Shown here: in pieces, positions 6,603 through 15,715 of the stretch
Numbering within the stretch: position 1 is the stretch's first letter
Layout: every line of letters starts with the position of its first letter
NCBI GenBank assembly: GCA_040768925.1
Contig: JAXGLZ010000002.1
Coordinates: forward strand, 310,001 to 374,000
Length of the DNA: 64,000 nucleotides
From: CALNBC01 sp040768925
GTDB taxonomy: Bacteria; Bacillota; Clostridia; Christensenellales; CALWSW01
Direction: 5' to 3'
The notes under the pieces: model-generated
Databases searched by the model: none
What the model saw: only the letters and a program-made list of their open reading frames with translations
What the model was told of the DNA's origin: nothing
Translations under genes and position numbers: made by a program

Positions 6603-9104
6603 CTAATCGGCCGTTTTCTTCAGGACTATCACGGCTTCCTGCGTCCAGCCCGAGCCGGTCTGGTCGATTGTGATCGTTCCTTTTGCCGTGATGACGCCAT
6701 CCTCGATGGTAAACTTGAGGGAGTACATCATTTTAACTTCTCTGCCATCATCAAGGGTGAATATAATTTTTTCATAGTAGAATTCTCCCGTGTCCTGATT
6801 GTAGTACGATCCTCTTACTTCCTGTGCGTCCACCCCGATTACCGACACCGTGCCGTCGTCATTCTGTGTGAATTTCATATGATGTTCCGTTACTTCGCCC
6901 AGTGCCGCGCTCTCCGCCACCGTAGTGGTGGATGTCCCGGTATATATACCGGAGATATCCATTCCCGTGGCTGTTAGCGTCATTCTGGCACAGGAGCTGT
7001 TATCCAGGCGCACGACGCGGATGGCCACCGAATCGTCCTCCAGCGTGATGTTCCACGCCGCCTCGCCGCCCGCCTGCACGCTCTGCGTGGGCTCCCCCTC
7101 CAGCGTGTGCTCGCCCGTCACCTCGATCCGCACGTCCGTACTGCCGGACAGCGCCGCCGGGATGCGTGCGGTGAGCGCGTATTCCTTGCCTTCCCCCACA
7201 GCGGTCAGCCTAACCGTAGCCATGTCCAGCAGCTGCTGCATGGTGTACGGCTTCTGGCCATTTTTCCCGCGCAGGTCGTTGATGGCTTTGAGTACCGCCT
7301 CATCCACGCGGAGCACGCCCGCGCCCATGCCTTCGGGGATCAGCAGCGACTGTGCGCCGGTCTTCCCCGGTTCGGCGTTTGTGGCAACGCCCAGCTGGGC
7401 TGTGTCCACCAGCAGCTTCTTGATGTCCTCGGCGCTTAAATCGGGATTGACGGCTTTGATGAGCGCCACGGCCGCCGTGACCTGGGGCGTGGCATAGCTG
7501 GTGCCGCTGGCTTTGATGGGCCTGCCGTCCGCGTCCACGCCCAGCACCATCTGAACGCCGGGGGCGGACAGCGTCACCTCGCCGCCTTCGCCGGCGAAAT
7601 TGGAGGAGTTGGCCCTTGTACCGTCAATGTTGAGGCTGCCCACCGTGATGACATTGGGCAGGCGAAAGCCGCCAGGATAATGATTCAGCCCGTCAAGTTC
7701 GCCTCTGCTTTGATCGGCATTTGCGTCATTACCGGCCCCGGCCACAAAGACCACCTTGGGGTGTTTTTCCTGCATGTACTCAAAAAACTTTTTATAAGCC
7801 CGGCTCGCCGCTCTAGTACTGTAAAAGGTCTCTGCAGATCCAGGGCCGTAGGAACAGTTGATCACGGTATTGCCATCATCCACCTGTTTTTTCAGATACA
7901 CGAGCGCCTTGACGATATGCGTAACGCCTCCATAACGCATCTGCGTAATATCCTCTTCATCATCAGCCTCGGCATGTGTAGAGAAGGGCTCACTGTCAAA
8001 CAGATTTTTCACATCGATCTCAAGGTTTTCGCCCAATATGCTGGCGATGCCCACCATGCCGCCGTTTTCTTCATCCGCGCCGATGACGTGCGTCACCAGC
8101 GTGCCGTGGCTCATGCCCGCGTTTACCGTTTGCCCGTTTCTGGTTGCCGGCGTGTCCGTCGTGTCGCCGGTCACCTTGACCTTGCCCTTGAACTCGTCAG
8201 AGCCGGTGTAGAGGGCATAGTCGAGCACGCCCACGTTGACCTTGCTCAGGGAAACACCGCTGCCCCTGAGGATGGCCCAGGCGTTCTCCATGCCGATCAT
8301 TTTGTAGTGTGCCGCGTTATCCTCGTCCTCGAAAACGGGGTCCCGCAGCGGGGAGCAGGTGGTTGCCTCCACCACCACCTCCTCGTCCAGATAGAGCGCG
8401 GTGTTGGGAAAGACCAGCTCCACGCCGGCAAGCGCCCGCGCCGCGTCCATAGCGGCGGTCAGCTCCGCCTCGGTTGTGAAGTCTGTTTCCAGCTGGTACA
8501 GGCTGATGATCTCCAGCTCGCCAACCACCGCGCCGCCGATCTGTTCGAGCGTCTTTTTCGCGGCGGCTTTATCCACGCTGTCCTCAAAAACGACGATCAG
8601 CTGGTTCACCGGGATGTAGCCGTAGACCTCCGAATAGAAGACGGATTCCGGCTCCGGGTCTTTATAGGTGGCCACGGTGTTATCCAGCGTTTCCGCCGGG
8701 GCGGCCGGGGTTTGCGATGTGTGGGCCCCGGTCTGCCCGCCGCTGCCCGTCCACCGGGGTATGTTCGGCCCAATGACAAAGACGAACAGCAGCACCAGCG
8801 CCAGCCCCGAGGCGATGATGGCGATGATGCCGGCGGTTTGGCGCTTTGCGCGCTTTTGCGGCGAGGCCGGCTGCGAATAGGGTGGCGGGCTCTTGGCGTC
8901 CACGGCAGGTTCTGGTGGCAGCGAGGGCGCCTCTGACGAAGAAGCCTGGCGCGGCGTGCCGCACCCGGCGCAAAATTTGCCGCCGGGAGGCAGCTCGGCG
9001 CCGCATTGCGCGCAGATCTCCCCCTGCGCCGGCGTCCCGCAACGAGGGCAGAACTTTGTTGTATCCAACAGCGGGATATCACATGTTTTGCAGTATTTTG
9101 CCAT
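6603..9104 (-). CDS. Membrane-anchored subtilase with N-terminal double zinc ribbon
   Basis: The 833-residue protein has, in order: two zinc ribbons (YCKTCDIP ... FCPRCG at residues 4-24 and CAQCGAEL ... FCAGCG at about 30-50), a Pro/Ser-rich linker, one membrane helix (about 92-113, GIIAIIASGLALVLLFVFVI), an I9-like propeptide (NQLIVVFEDSVDKAAAKKTL, about 160-230), an S8 subtilisin domain, and a beta-rich tail of about 230 residues. The catalytic residues are Asp295 (VGVLD), His333 (SHGTLV) and Ser536 (GTSYATP). The expected layout is zinc ribbons inside, protease outside. Its paralog at 24109-26595 has the same architecture and the same leader DNA. The order zinc ribbon, helix, propeptide, subtilase does not match a characterised family I know. 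Substrate unknown; a role in processing envelope proteins is likely. Confidence 0.9.
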   Translation of the reverse strand: MAKYCKTCDIPLLDTTKFCPRCGTPAQGEICAQCGAELPPGGKFCAGCGTPRQASSSEAPSLPPEPAVDAKSPPPYSQPASPQKRAKRQTAGIIAIIASGLALVLLFVFVIGPNIPRWTGSGGQTGAHTSQTPAAPAETLDNTVATYKDPEPESVFYSEVYGYIPVNQLIVVFEDSVDKAAAKKTLEQIGGAVVGELEIISLYQLETDFTTEAELTAAMDAARALAGVELVFPNTALYLDEEVVVEATTCSPLRDPVFEDEDNAAHYKMIGMENAWAILRGSGVSLSKVNVGVLDYALYTGSDEFKGKVKVTGDTTDTPATRNGQTVNAGMSHGTLVTHVIGADEENGGMVGIASILGENLEIDVKNLFDSEPFSTHAEADDEEDITQMRYGGVTHIVKALVYLKKQVDDGNTVINCSYGPGSAETFYSTRAASRAYKKFFEYMQEKHPKVVFVAGAGNDANADQSRGELDGLNHYPGGFRLPNVITVGSLNIDGTRANSSNFAGEGGEVTLSAPGVQMVLGVDADGRPIKASGTSYATPQVTAAVALIKAVNPDLSAEDIKKLLVDTAQLGVATNAEPGKTGAQSLLIPEGMGAGVLRVDEAVLKAINDLRGKNGQKPYTMQQLLDMATVRLTAVGEGKEYALTARIPAALSGSTDVRIEVTGEHTLEGEPTQSVQAGGEAAWNITLEDDSVAIRVVRLDNSSCARMTLTATGMDISGIYTGTSTTTVAESAALGEVTEHHMKFTQNDDGTVSVIGVDAQEVRGSYYNQDTGEFYYEKIIFTLDDGREVKMMYSLKFTIEDGVITAKGTITIDQTGSGWTQEAVIVLKKTAD

Positions 9105-9315
9105 CTTTTTGCTTGCCTCCCGTTCGTTTTTTGCGAAACCATGCTTTCTCTTGCCGGGTCTGCTTTTCAGGAATCTCGTTTCAGATGCGCCTGCACATCA
9201 TTCGTTCTTATCTGATTTGGATGCCGCTCATAGCGGAAGATTGGTCCGCTTGCCCTCCAAACGCCCCAGCCAGCCTATATGTGCGGGGCCGCCATAGCAA
9301 ATGCGGGCATTGCGG
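9105..9315 (-). repeat. Duplicated leader B, copy 1, with the tail of a lost lipoprotein gene
   Basis: From 9105 to about 9265 the DNA closely matches 26596-26750 (for example CATCATTCGTTCTTATCTGA and GGATGCCNCTCATAGCGGAA in both). On the minus strand 9315-9275 reads MPAFAMAAPHI and a stop, which matches the end of the lipoprotein at 26761-27027 (TEAFIAAAPHM). So the copy once had a lipoprotein gene here, most of which is gone. No promoter is obvious in the shared part. Confidence 0.75.
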
Positions 9316-9326
9316 CCTGAGTCCGT

Positions 9327-9974
9327 TCACAATCGCCTGCTCTGCCGCTCATTGTGCGGTTCTGCTGTTTCGCGTAGGACGAACCGCTCCACTGCGGGGT
9401 AATTCTCCCCCGTGCAGAACAGCGCGACCTGCTCCGCGAAGCCGCCGCGCAGCAGGATCGTGAAGCTCCGGGGCTTATACGTTACCTTTCTGACGCGGTT
9501 CCATTTCAGCAGCACCGCCTGCCGCGACTGCGCCAGCATCCCCGCGCCCGCGGCGGCGGGTTTGCCGGAAAAAAGTCCCAGCGCTACCGTCAGCGTGTTG
9601 ACGACGCGGTTCTTCTTCGCCTGCTTTGCCTGGGTGCGGCAGAGCGCGCCCCGCTCGTCGAGTATAAATTCCGCCTCATATTTTCCGCCGTATACCGCCA
9701 TGATAAAAAGCCAGGCGCACAGAAGCAGCAGGCTCATCAGCCCCAGCCCATAGAGCTTGTGGAGGCTTTGGCCCGGCGACAGCGCGATGCCCAGCGCGGC
9801 AAGGCCGAAAGGGATGCCGAAGGCAATGCCCAGTTGCTGTAAAAAGACCGTATTTCTGAAAATCGGCACGCTGATCTGCCATTGCATTTTTTCGCGCATA
9901 TCGCCCATCGCCATTCCACACTTTTCTGCCGTCGTTCCACGCATACTACCGCGCCGCCGCTTCCATTGCGCCAC
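9327..9974 (-). CDS. Two-helix membrane protein with PH-like tail, paralog 1
   Basis: A GTG at 9974, directly after the stop of the MORN gene, has GGAGG before it and gives 215 residues. The paralog at 16507-17070 starts MAMERIEWKVSVPIF, which favours the ATG at 9914 (MAMGDMREKMQWQISVPIF, 195 residues). Two close helices (FGIPFGLAALGIAL and LYGLGLMSLLLLCAWLFIMAVYG) are followed by a domain with alternating strands (GKYEAEFILDERGALC, VRKVTYKPRSFTILLRGG), like a bacterial PH-type domain. A conserved motif AGAGMLAQSRQ lies in the middle of both paralogs. It stands between a MORN metallopeptidase and a subtilase, as a likely part of the same complex. Function unknown. Confidence 0.75.
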   Translation of the reverse strand: MAQWKRRRGSMRGTTAEKCGMAMGDMREKMQWQISVPIFRNTVFLQQLGIAFGIPFGLAALGIALSPGQSLHKLYGLGLMSLLLLCAWLFIMAVYGGKYEAEFILDERGALCRTQAKQAKKNRVVNTLTVALGLFSGKPAAAGAGMLAQSRQAVLLKWNRVRKVTYKPRSFTILLRGGFAEQVALFCTGENYPAVERFVLRETAEPHNERQSRRL

Positions 9975-12900
9975 TCACGAAACCTCCGGCTCGTTGTCCC
10001 AGTAGACGACCTCCACCATCAGGCAGGAGATCGTGTTGCCGTCCCTGTCCTTGTATTCATACATGCCGCCCACGACGCCCCAGGCGTTGATCCAGTCGGT
10101 GCTTGCCATCTTGGGCTCGCCCACGCTGTACCGGTGCAGCAGGCAGACGGGGTATTCCTCCATGCCGAAGTGGCCGATGATAATTGTGCCGCTGGCTCTC
10201 TGCTCCCCCATGGCGACGGGGAAGCCCCAGACCTTGACGAGATAGGGCAGCGCCCCGTCTTCGTCTACGCAGGCCCAATACAGCGGCTCATCCACAGGCA
10301 CGCATTCCGCCTTGAAAGTTTCGCCGCGTTTTTTCCTGTCCGCCTCGCTTTCCAAGAGCATATCGTTTTCAAACGTGCCCTCGAAAAGCAGCATGCCGCC
10401 GCCCTTGGTATACAGCGTGCCTTCGCCGTGCAGCAAGCCGTCCCTGCACATGCCTGTATAGCGCAGCGTGCCGTTGTCCTCGATTTTGCACAAGCCGTGG
10501 AGCAGGCCGTCCCGGAATGTGCCGGTATAGACATAGCCGCCGTCGTGCATCACGCCCTCGCCCGTCACGGCTCCGTTCTCCCACTGTCCCTCATAGCTCC
10601 AGAGGCGGCCGGTATCGCTCTTTTGCATCTCAAAGCTGCCCCGGCCGTGCGGCACGCCGTCCTTGACCTCACCGGTATAGACGCCCTCTCCGCTGTCATA
10701 GGCGATGCTGACCCTGACGGTTTGGCCGGCAACCGTTTCCGGCGTTGTGCTTGGCAGGGGTTCCGGCGAGGAAGGCGTCGGCTCCGGTGGGGAAGGTATC
10801 GGTTCCGGCAGGGGCGACGCCTGCTCCGTTCCAGGCGTAAGCGTTGGCTGCTGCGGCAGGACTGCTGCAGGAGCCGGGCTGGCCGCTGCCGGCGGGCCCT
10901 GGAGTGCCGTATGCGTCCCTTCGCCCGCAAAAAACAGGAAGTATGAGCCCGCGCAGATCGCCACCACCGCCGCCGCCGTTATCGCGGCAACCAGCCCCAG
11001 CCGGGATTTGGGGGATGGCGGCGGCTGTGTCGGAGGCTGGCCGAACGTCCGCGCCGGAGCCGCGGGCGCGTTCTTCCTTTTGCCGCGTATGACGAGTATG
11101 ACCGCCAGCGTCCCGCCCAGGAGTACGAAAGCGGCGACGCCAATCACCACCCAGGTTGGAAAACCCCGTTCGCCGTCATCAGGCCTTGCGACCAGCGCCG
11201 CCGCGACTTCCTCCGGGCTGGCGTCGCCCGCATACGCGTCCGCCAGACGGATTAACTCGGCGCGGCTCATCTGCGGGATGGCCAACACGCCCGAGGCCTT
11301 TACATCGCCGTAAGCGGCGATAGCCGCCGTGCCGGAGGGGGCCAGGTCGGCGGCGGATATGCGCGCTTCGTCCAGCGGCACGGCAAGCCCGGCATTTTCG
11401 GCCTGGCGACGCTGCAGCGCGGCCAGATCCCCTTCGTAAACGATCCTGCCGCCGGGCACCGAAACCCGTACCTTGCCCTTGAGCGCCTGGCTGGGCAGGC
11501 CGATGAGCACCCGGCCGCCGTCCGTGGCGCGCAGCGTGCGGCTGCCCGTCTCGCCGGCGGGCAGGATATCCACCAGCAGGTACTCCGTCACTTCGCCGCT
11601 CAGATACAGGTACCCGCTGGCCGGCGGCTGTATGGTTTTGCGCTGACGCGACGCGTCGCTGGACTGCCCTGCCACCAGGGCGCTTTCGTCGTATGCCTGC
11701 AGGGGCCGGGCGGGATCGATCCAGCCGCTATTGGCGTCCACGCCGAACATCAGGTCGGCAAAGAGTTCGTTGGCATCGTACTGCCCGTCGACGCCCCCCG
11801 GCAGGTCGCGAAAGGGTTCGCCGGGGTCGTATCTGCCGTTGCCGAAGGGCATGCGGTACAGCCCGCTGTCCAGCGCGTATTGCCGCAGCTTCCTTGCGGC
11901 CCGCGGCGATTTTGCGGCCAGGTACGCCTCGATGGCCGTGTAATACTCGTAGAAATCGGCCCTGTCGGCCTTCAGCACGCTCCAGTAATCCCGCACGCTT
12001 GCCCCGGAGAGATTCATCAGATGGTGCGTGTTGTACAGCAGGGTGGCGATCGCCAGTTCTTCGTCTTTTCCGCCGTACCCCCAGACGGTATACCTGCCCG
12101 GATCGGTCAATTCGATAAACGAAAGGCTGCGCGGATTGGGATAGCTCCTGTAATCCTGCACGATGCCCGCGTAGAAGGTGGCAAAGCCCTCGATATACGA
12201 ATCCGACGTGCTGTCGTTCATGTAGCCGCCGTGGGGGATGTTGCCGGGGCCATAGGGCGCATAGGCCCTGAGCTGATTGCCGTTGGTGATATAGTCGAAG
12301 GCGTGCCCGAACTCGTGCAGCACCGTATAGCGGGATCCGTCGTCCCGCAGGCTCTGCGTCGGCGACAGGCGTATGCACATATCGTCGCCCGAAAAATGGG
12401 AGCTGCCGCCGGCTTCCGCGCCCGTCCAGCGCGTTTCGATGCGGACGGGCGCGCCGGAGAGACTTTTGGCCTCGTTGAGTATGACGCCGCCGAACAGCCA
12501 CGCGTCGCAGGCGGCGGTATACAGGGCGCTGTAGTTTTCCAGCAGCCCGGCCTGCCGCGGATCCGCGCTGAAATGATGGACCGGGTCGGGCATGAGCCTG
12601 CCGGGCGCGATGTCGAAGCTCCACGCGTCCAGCCCCAGGTGGTAAAAGGCCAGCAGCCGGTACACGGCGAGGGGCTGGTCGGCCGTCGCGTCCGGGTAAT
12701 CGGCCGGGTTCACGGCGATCCACGTGGACAGGGATACCTGGTTGTTGTCTCTGGAAAAAGCGTCCTGCATGTCGACGAAATAGAAGGCGTCGTACCCGCC
12801 GTCGTAGGGGACGACGCATTTGAGCGTGCCCACCAGCAGGATGCCCACGGGTTCGGTTATATTCTCCCCCAGGTCAATCGGTATGCAGAAACGCCCCTCG

Positions 12901-13712
12901 TGATCCGCCGCGCTTTCCACGATGGCGTCGGGCTGGCGGCTGCCGTCGTATTGCTCCTGACCGTAATAAACATAGGCGTCCAGCTTCATCCAGGGCATGG
13001 GCTTGTTCTCCACGCTGCGAACCAGGCCGCGAAGCTCCATGGCTTCGGCTCCGGGCGCGGGGGTGGGCGCGGCGGTCGCAGAGGCGCCCCTCCACTCATA
13101 CACATAGTCGGTGGCCATGTACTCCCCGGAAAACGAAAACAAAAAGCGTAACGCGATCCGTTCGCCGTCCTCGCGGCCTCTGGGCGCTTCGGCAGTAAAG
13201 GTTCCGGCTTCCGTCAAAATTCCTTCGCTGGACACATATAGCCCGTCTAAGGTGTCGTCCTGCTTATAGAAGCCTGCCAGGGGCACATATGAGGTCGGGC
13301 CCCAATCGGGATTCGTAAAAAGGACCCGTGAGCTTGCTTGCCCGCCAATATTCACGCAATACGTATCTTCGGTTACGGCTATCTCCCCCTGCAGAGTAAC
13401 CATCTCGCCGCCCCGGATAACGTCTGGCGGCTCACTCCATGAAGCCTTGGCGCCAAATATATTGTCGTACTGCCCGATGGTAATCGATTTCTTCCCCTGG
13501 AATTGCCTGCGGGCGTAACGAAAGTCGTACTGCATCTCTCCGTCCTTTTTTTGGGCCGCCTCCTTGTTCTCATAATCCACGATCTCCACCAGATGCCAGG
13601 CGCCCTGCGCATCGTCCGCGCTGGGGCCGGTCTGCGCGGCAGCGGCCAGCGGATGCAGGCATAGCAGGCACAGCATCACCGCAAGGATTATCGCCGGCGT
13701 TTTTCTCAACAT
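9975..13712 (-). CDS. Giant envelope metallopeptidase with MORN repeats, paralog 1
   Basis: ATG 13712 is preceded by AAAGGAGGTG, giving 1245 residues. An N-terminal signal (LRKTPAIILAVMLCLLCLHPLAAAA) exports a long region containing a carboxypeptidase-regulatory-like strand domain (MELRGLVRSVENKPMPWMKL) and the zinc peptidase motif HEFGH at residues 466-470; Glu508 in SYIEGFATF is a likely third ligand. Next come calcium-site-like loops (GNGRYDPGEPFRDLPGG), a dockerin-like stretch, membrane helix 1 (about 850-873), a short basic loop, helix 2 (about 905-925), a Pro/Ser-rich linker, and five MORN repeats (about 1004-1120, for example YTGEVKDGVPHGRGSF). The tail ends in a conserved domain (KVWGFPVAMG ... 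VYWDNEPE). The helices imply that both peptidase and MORN parts lie outside the cell. The paralog at 17226-21578 adds zinc ribbons between the helices. No known family matches the whole; substrate unknown. Confidence 0.85.
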   Translation of the reverse strand: MLRKTPAIILAVMLCLLCLHPLAAAAQTGPSADDAQGAWHLVEIVDYENKEAAQKKDGEMQYDFRYARRQFQGKKSITIGQYDNIFGAKASWSEPPDVIRGGEMVTLQGEIAVTEDTYCVNIGGQASSRVLFTNPDWGPTSYVPLAGFYKQDDTLDGLYVSSEGILTEAGTFTAEAPRGREDGERIALRFLFSFSGEYMATDYVYEWRGASATAAPTPAPGAEAMELRGLVRSVENKPMPWMKLDAYVYYGQEQYDGSRQPDAIVESAADHEGRFCIPIDLGENITEPVGILLVGTLKCVVPYDGGYDAFYFVDMQDAFSRDNNQVSLSTWIAVNPADYPDATADQPLAVYRLLAFYHLGLDAWSFDIAPGRLMPDPVHHFSADPRQAGLLENYSALYTAACDAWLFGGVILNEAKSLSGAPVRIETRWTGAEAGGSSHFSGDDMCIRLSPTQSLRDDGSRYTVLHEFGHAFDYITNGNQLRAYAPYGPGNIPHGGYMNDSTSDSYIEGFATFYAGIVQDYRSYPNPRSLSFIELTDPGRYTVWGYGGKDEELAIATLLYNTHHLMNLSGASVRDYWSVLKADRADFYEYYTAIEAYLAAKSPRAARKLRQYALDSGLYRMPFGNGRYDPGEPFRDLPGGVDGQYDANELFADLMFGVDANSGWIDPARPLQAYDESALVAGQSSDASRQRKTIQPPASGYLYLSGEVTEYLLVDILPAGETGSRTLRATDGGRVLIGLPSQALKGKVRVSVPGGRIVYEGDLAALQRRQAENAGLAVPLDEARISAADLAPSGTAAIAAYGDVKASGVLAIPQMSRAELIRLADAYAGDASPEEVAAALVARPDDGERGFPTWVVIGVAAFVLLGGTLAVILVIRGKRKNAPAAPARTFGQPPTQPPPSPKSRLGLVAAITAAAVVAICAGSYFLFFAGEGTHTALQGPPAAASPAPAAVLPQQPTLTPGTEQASPLPEPIPSPPEPTPSSPEPLPSTTPETVAGQTVRVSIAYDSGEGVYTGEVKDGVPHGRGSFEMQKSDTGRLWSYEGQWENGAVTGEGVMHDGGYVYTGTFRDGLLHGLCKIEDNGTLRYTGMCRDGLLHGEGTLYTKGGGMLLFEGTFENDMLLESEADRKKRGETFKAECVPVDEPLYWACVDEDGALPYLVKVWGFPVAMGEQRASGTIIIGHFGMEEYPVCLLHRYSVGEPKMASTDWINAWGVVGGMYEYKDRDGNTISCLMVEVVYWDNEPEVS

Positions 13713-13734
13713 GCAGGCACCTCCTTTTTTTATA

Positions 13735-14028
13735 TCAATTGAATTCACATATGATCTTCAAGTCCGGATTGCCTTTCAATACGCGCAGGGTCTCCTGGAA
13801 ATCCGTACCTTGTTCGAAAACGCCGGCATAGATATTGCCTCGGGTCAGTATTTCGATCTGCGGCTGCTTTTTTTCGCGCAGGGTCAGGGACAGTACCTCG
13901 CGGGCCGGCAAGAGGATTTCCCCGTCCTGCGGATCGTCGGGCGCAAGGCGCAAGAGCGCCCCATCAAGCATCAGTTCATACGCCGTCGTCTTAAAAAAGC
14001 CGGTTTTCATCCGAACCTCAATTCTCAT
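13735..14028 (-). CDS. Small PH-like protein
   Basis: ATG 14028 has CGGAGGT eight bases before it, giving 97 residues without helices or signal peptide. The chain has alternating strands (MRIEVRMKTGFFKTTAYELMLD, GEILLPAREVLSLTLREK, QIEILTRGNIYAGVF) and a final helix (DFQETLRVLKGNP), the order of a PH-like fold. It is the first gene of the leftward module and lies 22 bases before the MORN metallopeptidase. The divergent HTH gene begins 154 bases away. Probably cytoplasmic. Function unknown. Confidence 0.65.
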   Translation of the reverse strand: MRIEVRMKTGFFKTTAYELMLDGALLRLAPDDPQDGEILLPAREVLSLTLREKKQPQIEILTRGNIYAGVFEQGTDFQETLRVLKGNPDLKIICEFN

Positions 14029-14098
14029 ATCCACTACCTCCGGTTTAAGTATATAGGAGCGCATACCGCAACGAAACCGCAGAGGGTGATTTGTCAAT

Positions 14099-14161
14099 GA
14101 CAAGTGGGTGGCACGAAGCATGCCACTTGTTCTTGATCACAGATGTGCGATTTGATATAAT
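14099..14161 (+). promoter_or_regulatory. Promoter and inverted repeat in front of the HTH regulator
   Basis: TTGATC (14133-14138) and TATAAT (14156-14161) are 17 bases apart and drive the gene at 14183. Just upstream, 14099-14130 is an imperfect inverted repeat (ACAAGTG-GG-TGGCA ... TGCCACTTGT). It lies between the two divergent genes, a good place for the regulator's operator. Confidence 0.65.
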
Positions 14162-14182
14162 CAATTCAAGGGTGGTGACGAC

Positions 14183-15703
14183 ATGCGATTTTCGGAAAAA
14201 CTGGATTTTTTAATGAATATCACAAAGACGTCCAACAGCGCCCTCGCGCACTCCATCGTGCTGGACGCGTCGTATATCAGCCGTTTGCGAACCGGAAAGC
14301 GCCTGCTGCCGAGAAACGACGGCGTGATTCAGGCGATGGCGGCCTGGTTTGCCCGCCGCTGCCCGGAGGAATACCAGAAAAAAGCGATAGCAGATGCTCT
14401 GAGGGTTTCACCCGGAGACGGCGCCGATCTCCAGGAGGAAATATACCGTTGGCTGCTTGCCGGGCAGAACGGCGGCGCGCAGACGGTGGGACAGTTTTTG
14501 GGCGGACTTTCCGGGTTGCAAAGCAAAACCATACCAGCAGAAAACTGTCAGAATACCGAGATGGACTTTCCCCGAGAAGAACTCGCGGTTTATTACGGCG
14601 TGGAAGGGAAGCGGCGGGCGGTCGCGTATTTTCTTTCGGAGGTGATCGCGCAGGATAAGCCGCAAACGCTGCTGCTGTTCAGCGACGAAGAGACTTCCTG
14701 GATGACGGCGGATGCTGTTTTTTCGCGGCGGTGGGCCGCATTGATGATGCAGCTGCTTTCGCAGGGCCATCGCATCAAGATCATTCACACCATCAGCCGC
14801 AATCTGGACGAGATGCTCAGCGCCATCGCTCAATGGATGCCGCTTTATATGGCGGGAACCATCGAGCCGTATTTCTGCCCCAAAAAACGCGACGGCCTGT
14901 TCAAACGCACCCTGTTCATCGCGCCCGGCATTGCGGCGGTGGTGTCCGGCTCGGTGGGCGAGCACACCGGCAGCGCCGCAAACCTTGTGTTCCGCAATCC
15001 GGCGGCTGTGGCGGCCTATGAGGAAGAATATCTGCAATATTTGCACATCTGCCAGCCGCTGATGCGGATTTTCAAAGCAAAAGACAGGGATTCCTGCCTC
15101 CTGACACTTGCCGAATTTGAAAAAGAGCGTGGCAACGCTCTTCTCAAAACCGAATCCTTATCTTTGCTGACCATGCCTGAAGCGCTCTTTGAACAGATAC
15201 TGACCCGGACAGGGGCACCAGATCCGGTGCTTCTGGATTTTCACAGATCTCGCGCCAAATATCTGAAGCAGCTGCTCGACGCACATACTTTTACCGAAAT
15301 CGTCGCCCTGCCGGAGCCGGAGGATGTGATGGCCGGCAAAGTCAAGGTGGCCCTTTCCGCCATGCAGGGCGGCGGCACCATCCATTACACGCCGGAAGAA
15401 TACCTGCTGCATCTGCAAAACATCATAGATCTGCTCAATACATACGAGAATTACCGGGTTCACTTGACAAAAAGGCCGGCCGATGATCAGTCTCTGGTTT
15501 ATGTCAAGGAGGATTTGGGCGTTATCGTGGCAAAAACCTCCCAGCCTCCGGTGGTGATTGCCCTGAGCGAGGGGAATATGACCGCCTCCTTTTGGGATTA
15601 TCTGATCAGCGTCATCGGGGAAAAGGCATATGAGAATCCTGGCAACAAGGCTGTCATACGCTCGCTGCAAGCCTATTTAAAGAAACTGAATAACGGGAGT
15701 TGA
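14183..15703 (+). CDS. HTH transcriptional regulator with large unknown domain
   Basis: The protein has 506 residues. Residues about 15-65 contain an XRE-like helix-turn-helix (NSALAHSIVLDASYISRLRTGKR). The remaining 440 residues have no membrane helix and resemble the large sensor part of Clostridial regulators that I cannot name (EELAVYYGVEGKRRAVAYFL, TLLLFSDEETSWM). The gene is divergent from the PH-like/MORN module and convergent with the DUF3592-like gene, 12 bases apart. It is the only regulator inside the protease locus and so is the best candidate for controlling one or both modules. Confidence 0.7.
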   Translation: MRFSEKLDFLMNITKTSNSALAHSIVLDASYISRLRTGKRLLPRNDGVIQAMAAWFARRCPEEYQKKAIADALRVSPGDGADLQEEIYRWLLAGQNGGAQTVGQFLGGLSGLQSKTIPAENCQNTEMDFPREELAVYYGVEGKRRAVAYFLSEVIAQDKPQTLLLFSDEETSWMTADAVFSRRWAALMMQLLSQGHRIKIIHTISRNLDEMLSAIAQWMPLYMAGTIEPYFCPKKRDGLFKRTLFIAPGIAAVVSGSVGEHTGSAANLVFRNPAAVAAYEEEYLQYLHICQPLMRIFKAKDRDSCLLTLAEFEKERGNALLKTESLSLLTMPEALFEQILTRTGAPDPVLLDFHRSRAKYLKQLLDAHTFTEIVALPEPEDVMAGKVKVALSAMQGGGTIHYTPEEYLLHLQNIIDLLNTYENYRVHLTKRPADDQSLVYVKEDLGVIVAKTSQPPVVIALSEGNMTASFWDYLISVIGEKAYENPGNKAVIRSLQAYLKKLNNGS

Positions 15704-15715
15704 GGTTCCCCAGAT

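Noticed and set aside
7680..8936. Long plus-strand open frame of 418 codons
   Set aside because: It is antisense to the subtilase gene, has no ribosome site and its composition is what GC-rich coding DNA gives on the other strand.
9882..10946. Plus-strand open frame of 354 codons
   Set aside because: Antisense to the MORN part of the giant metallopeptidase gene; the repeats there give regular composition on both strands.
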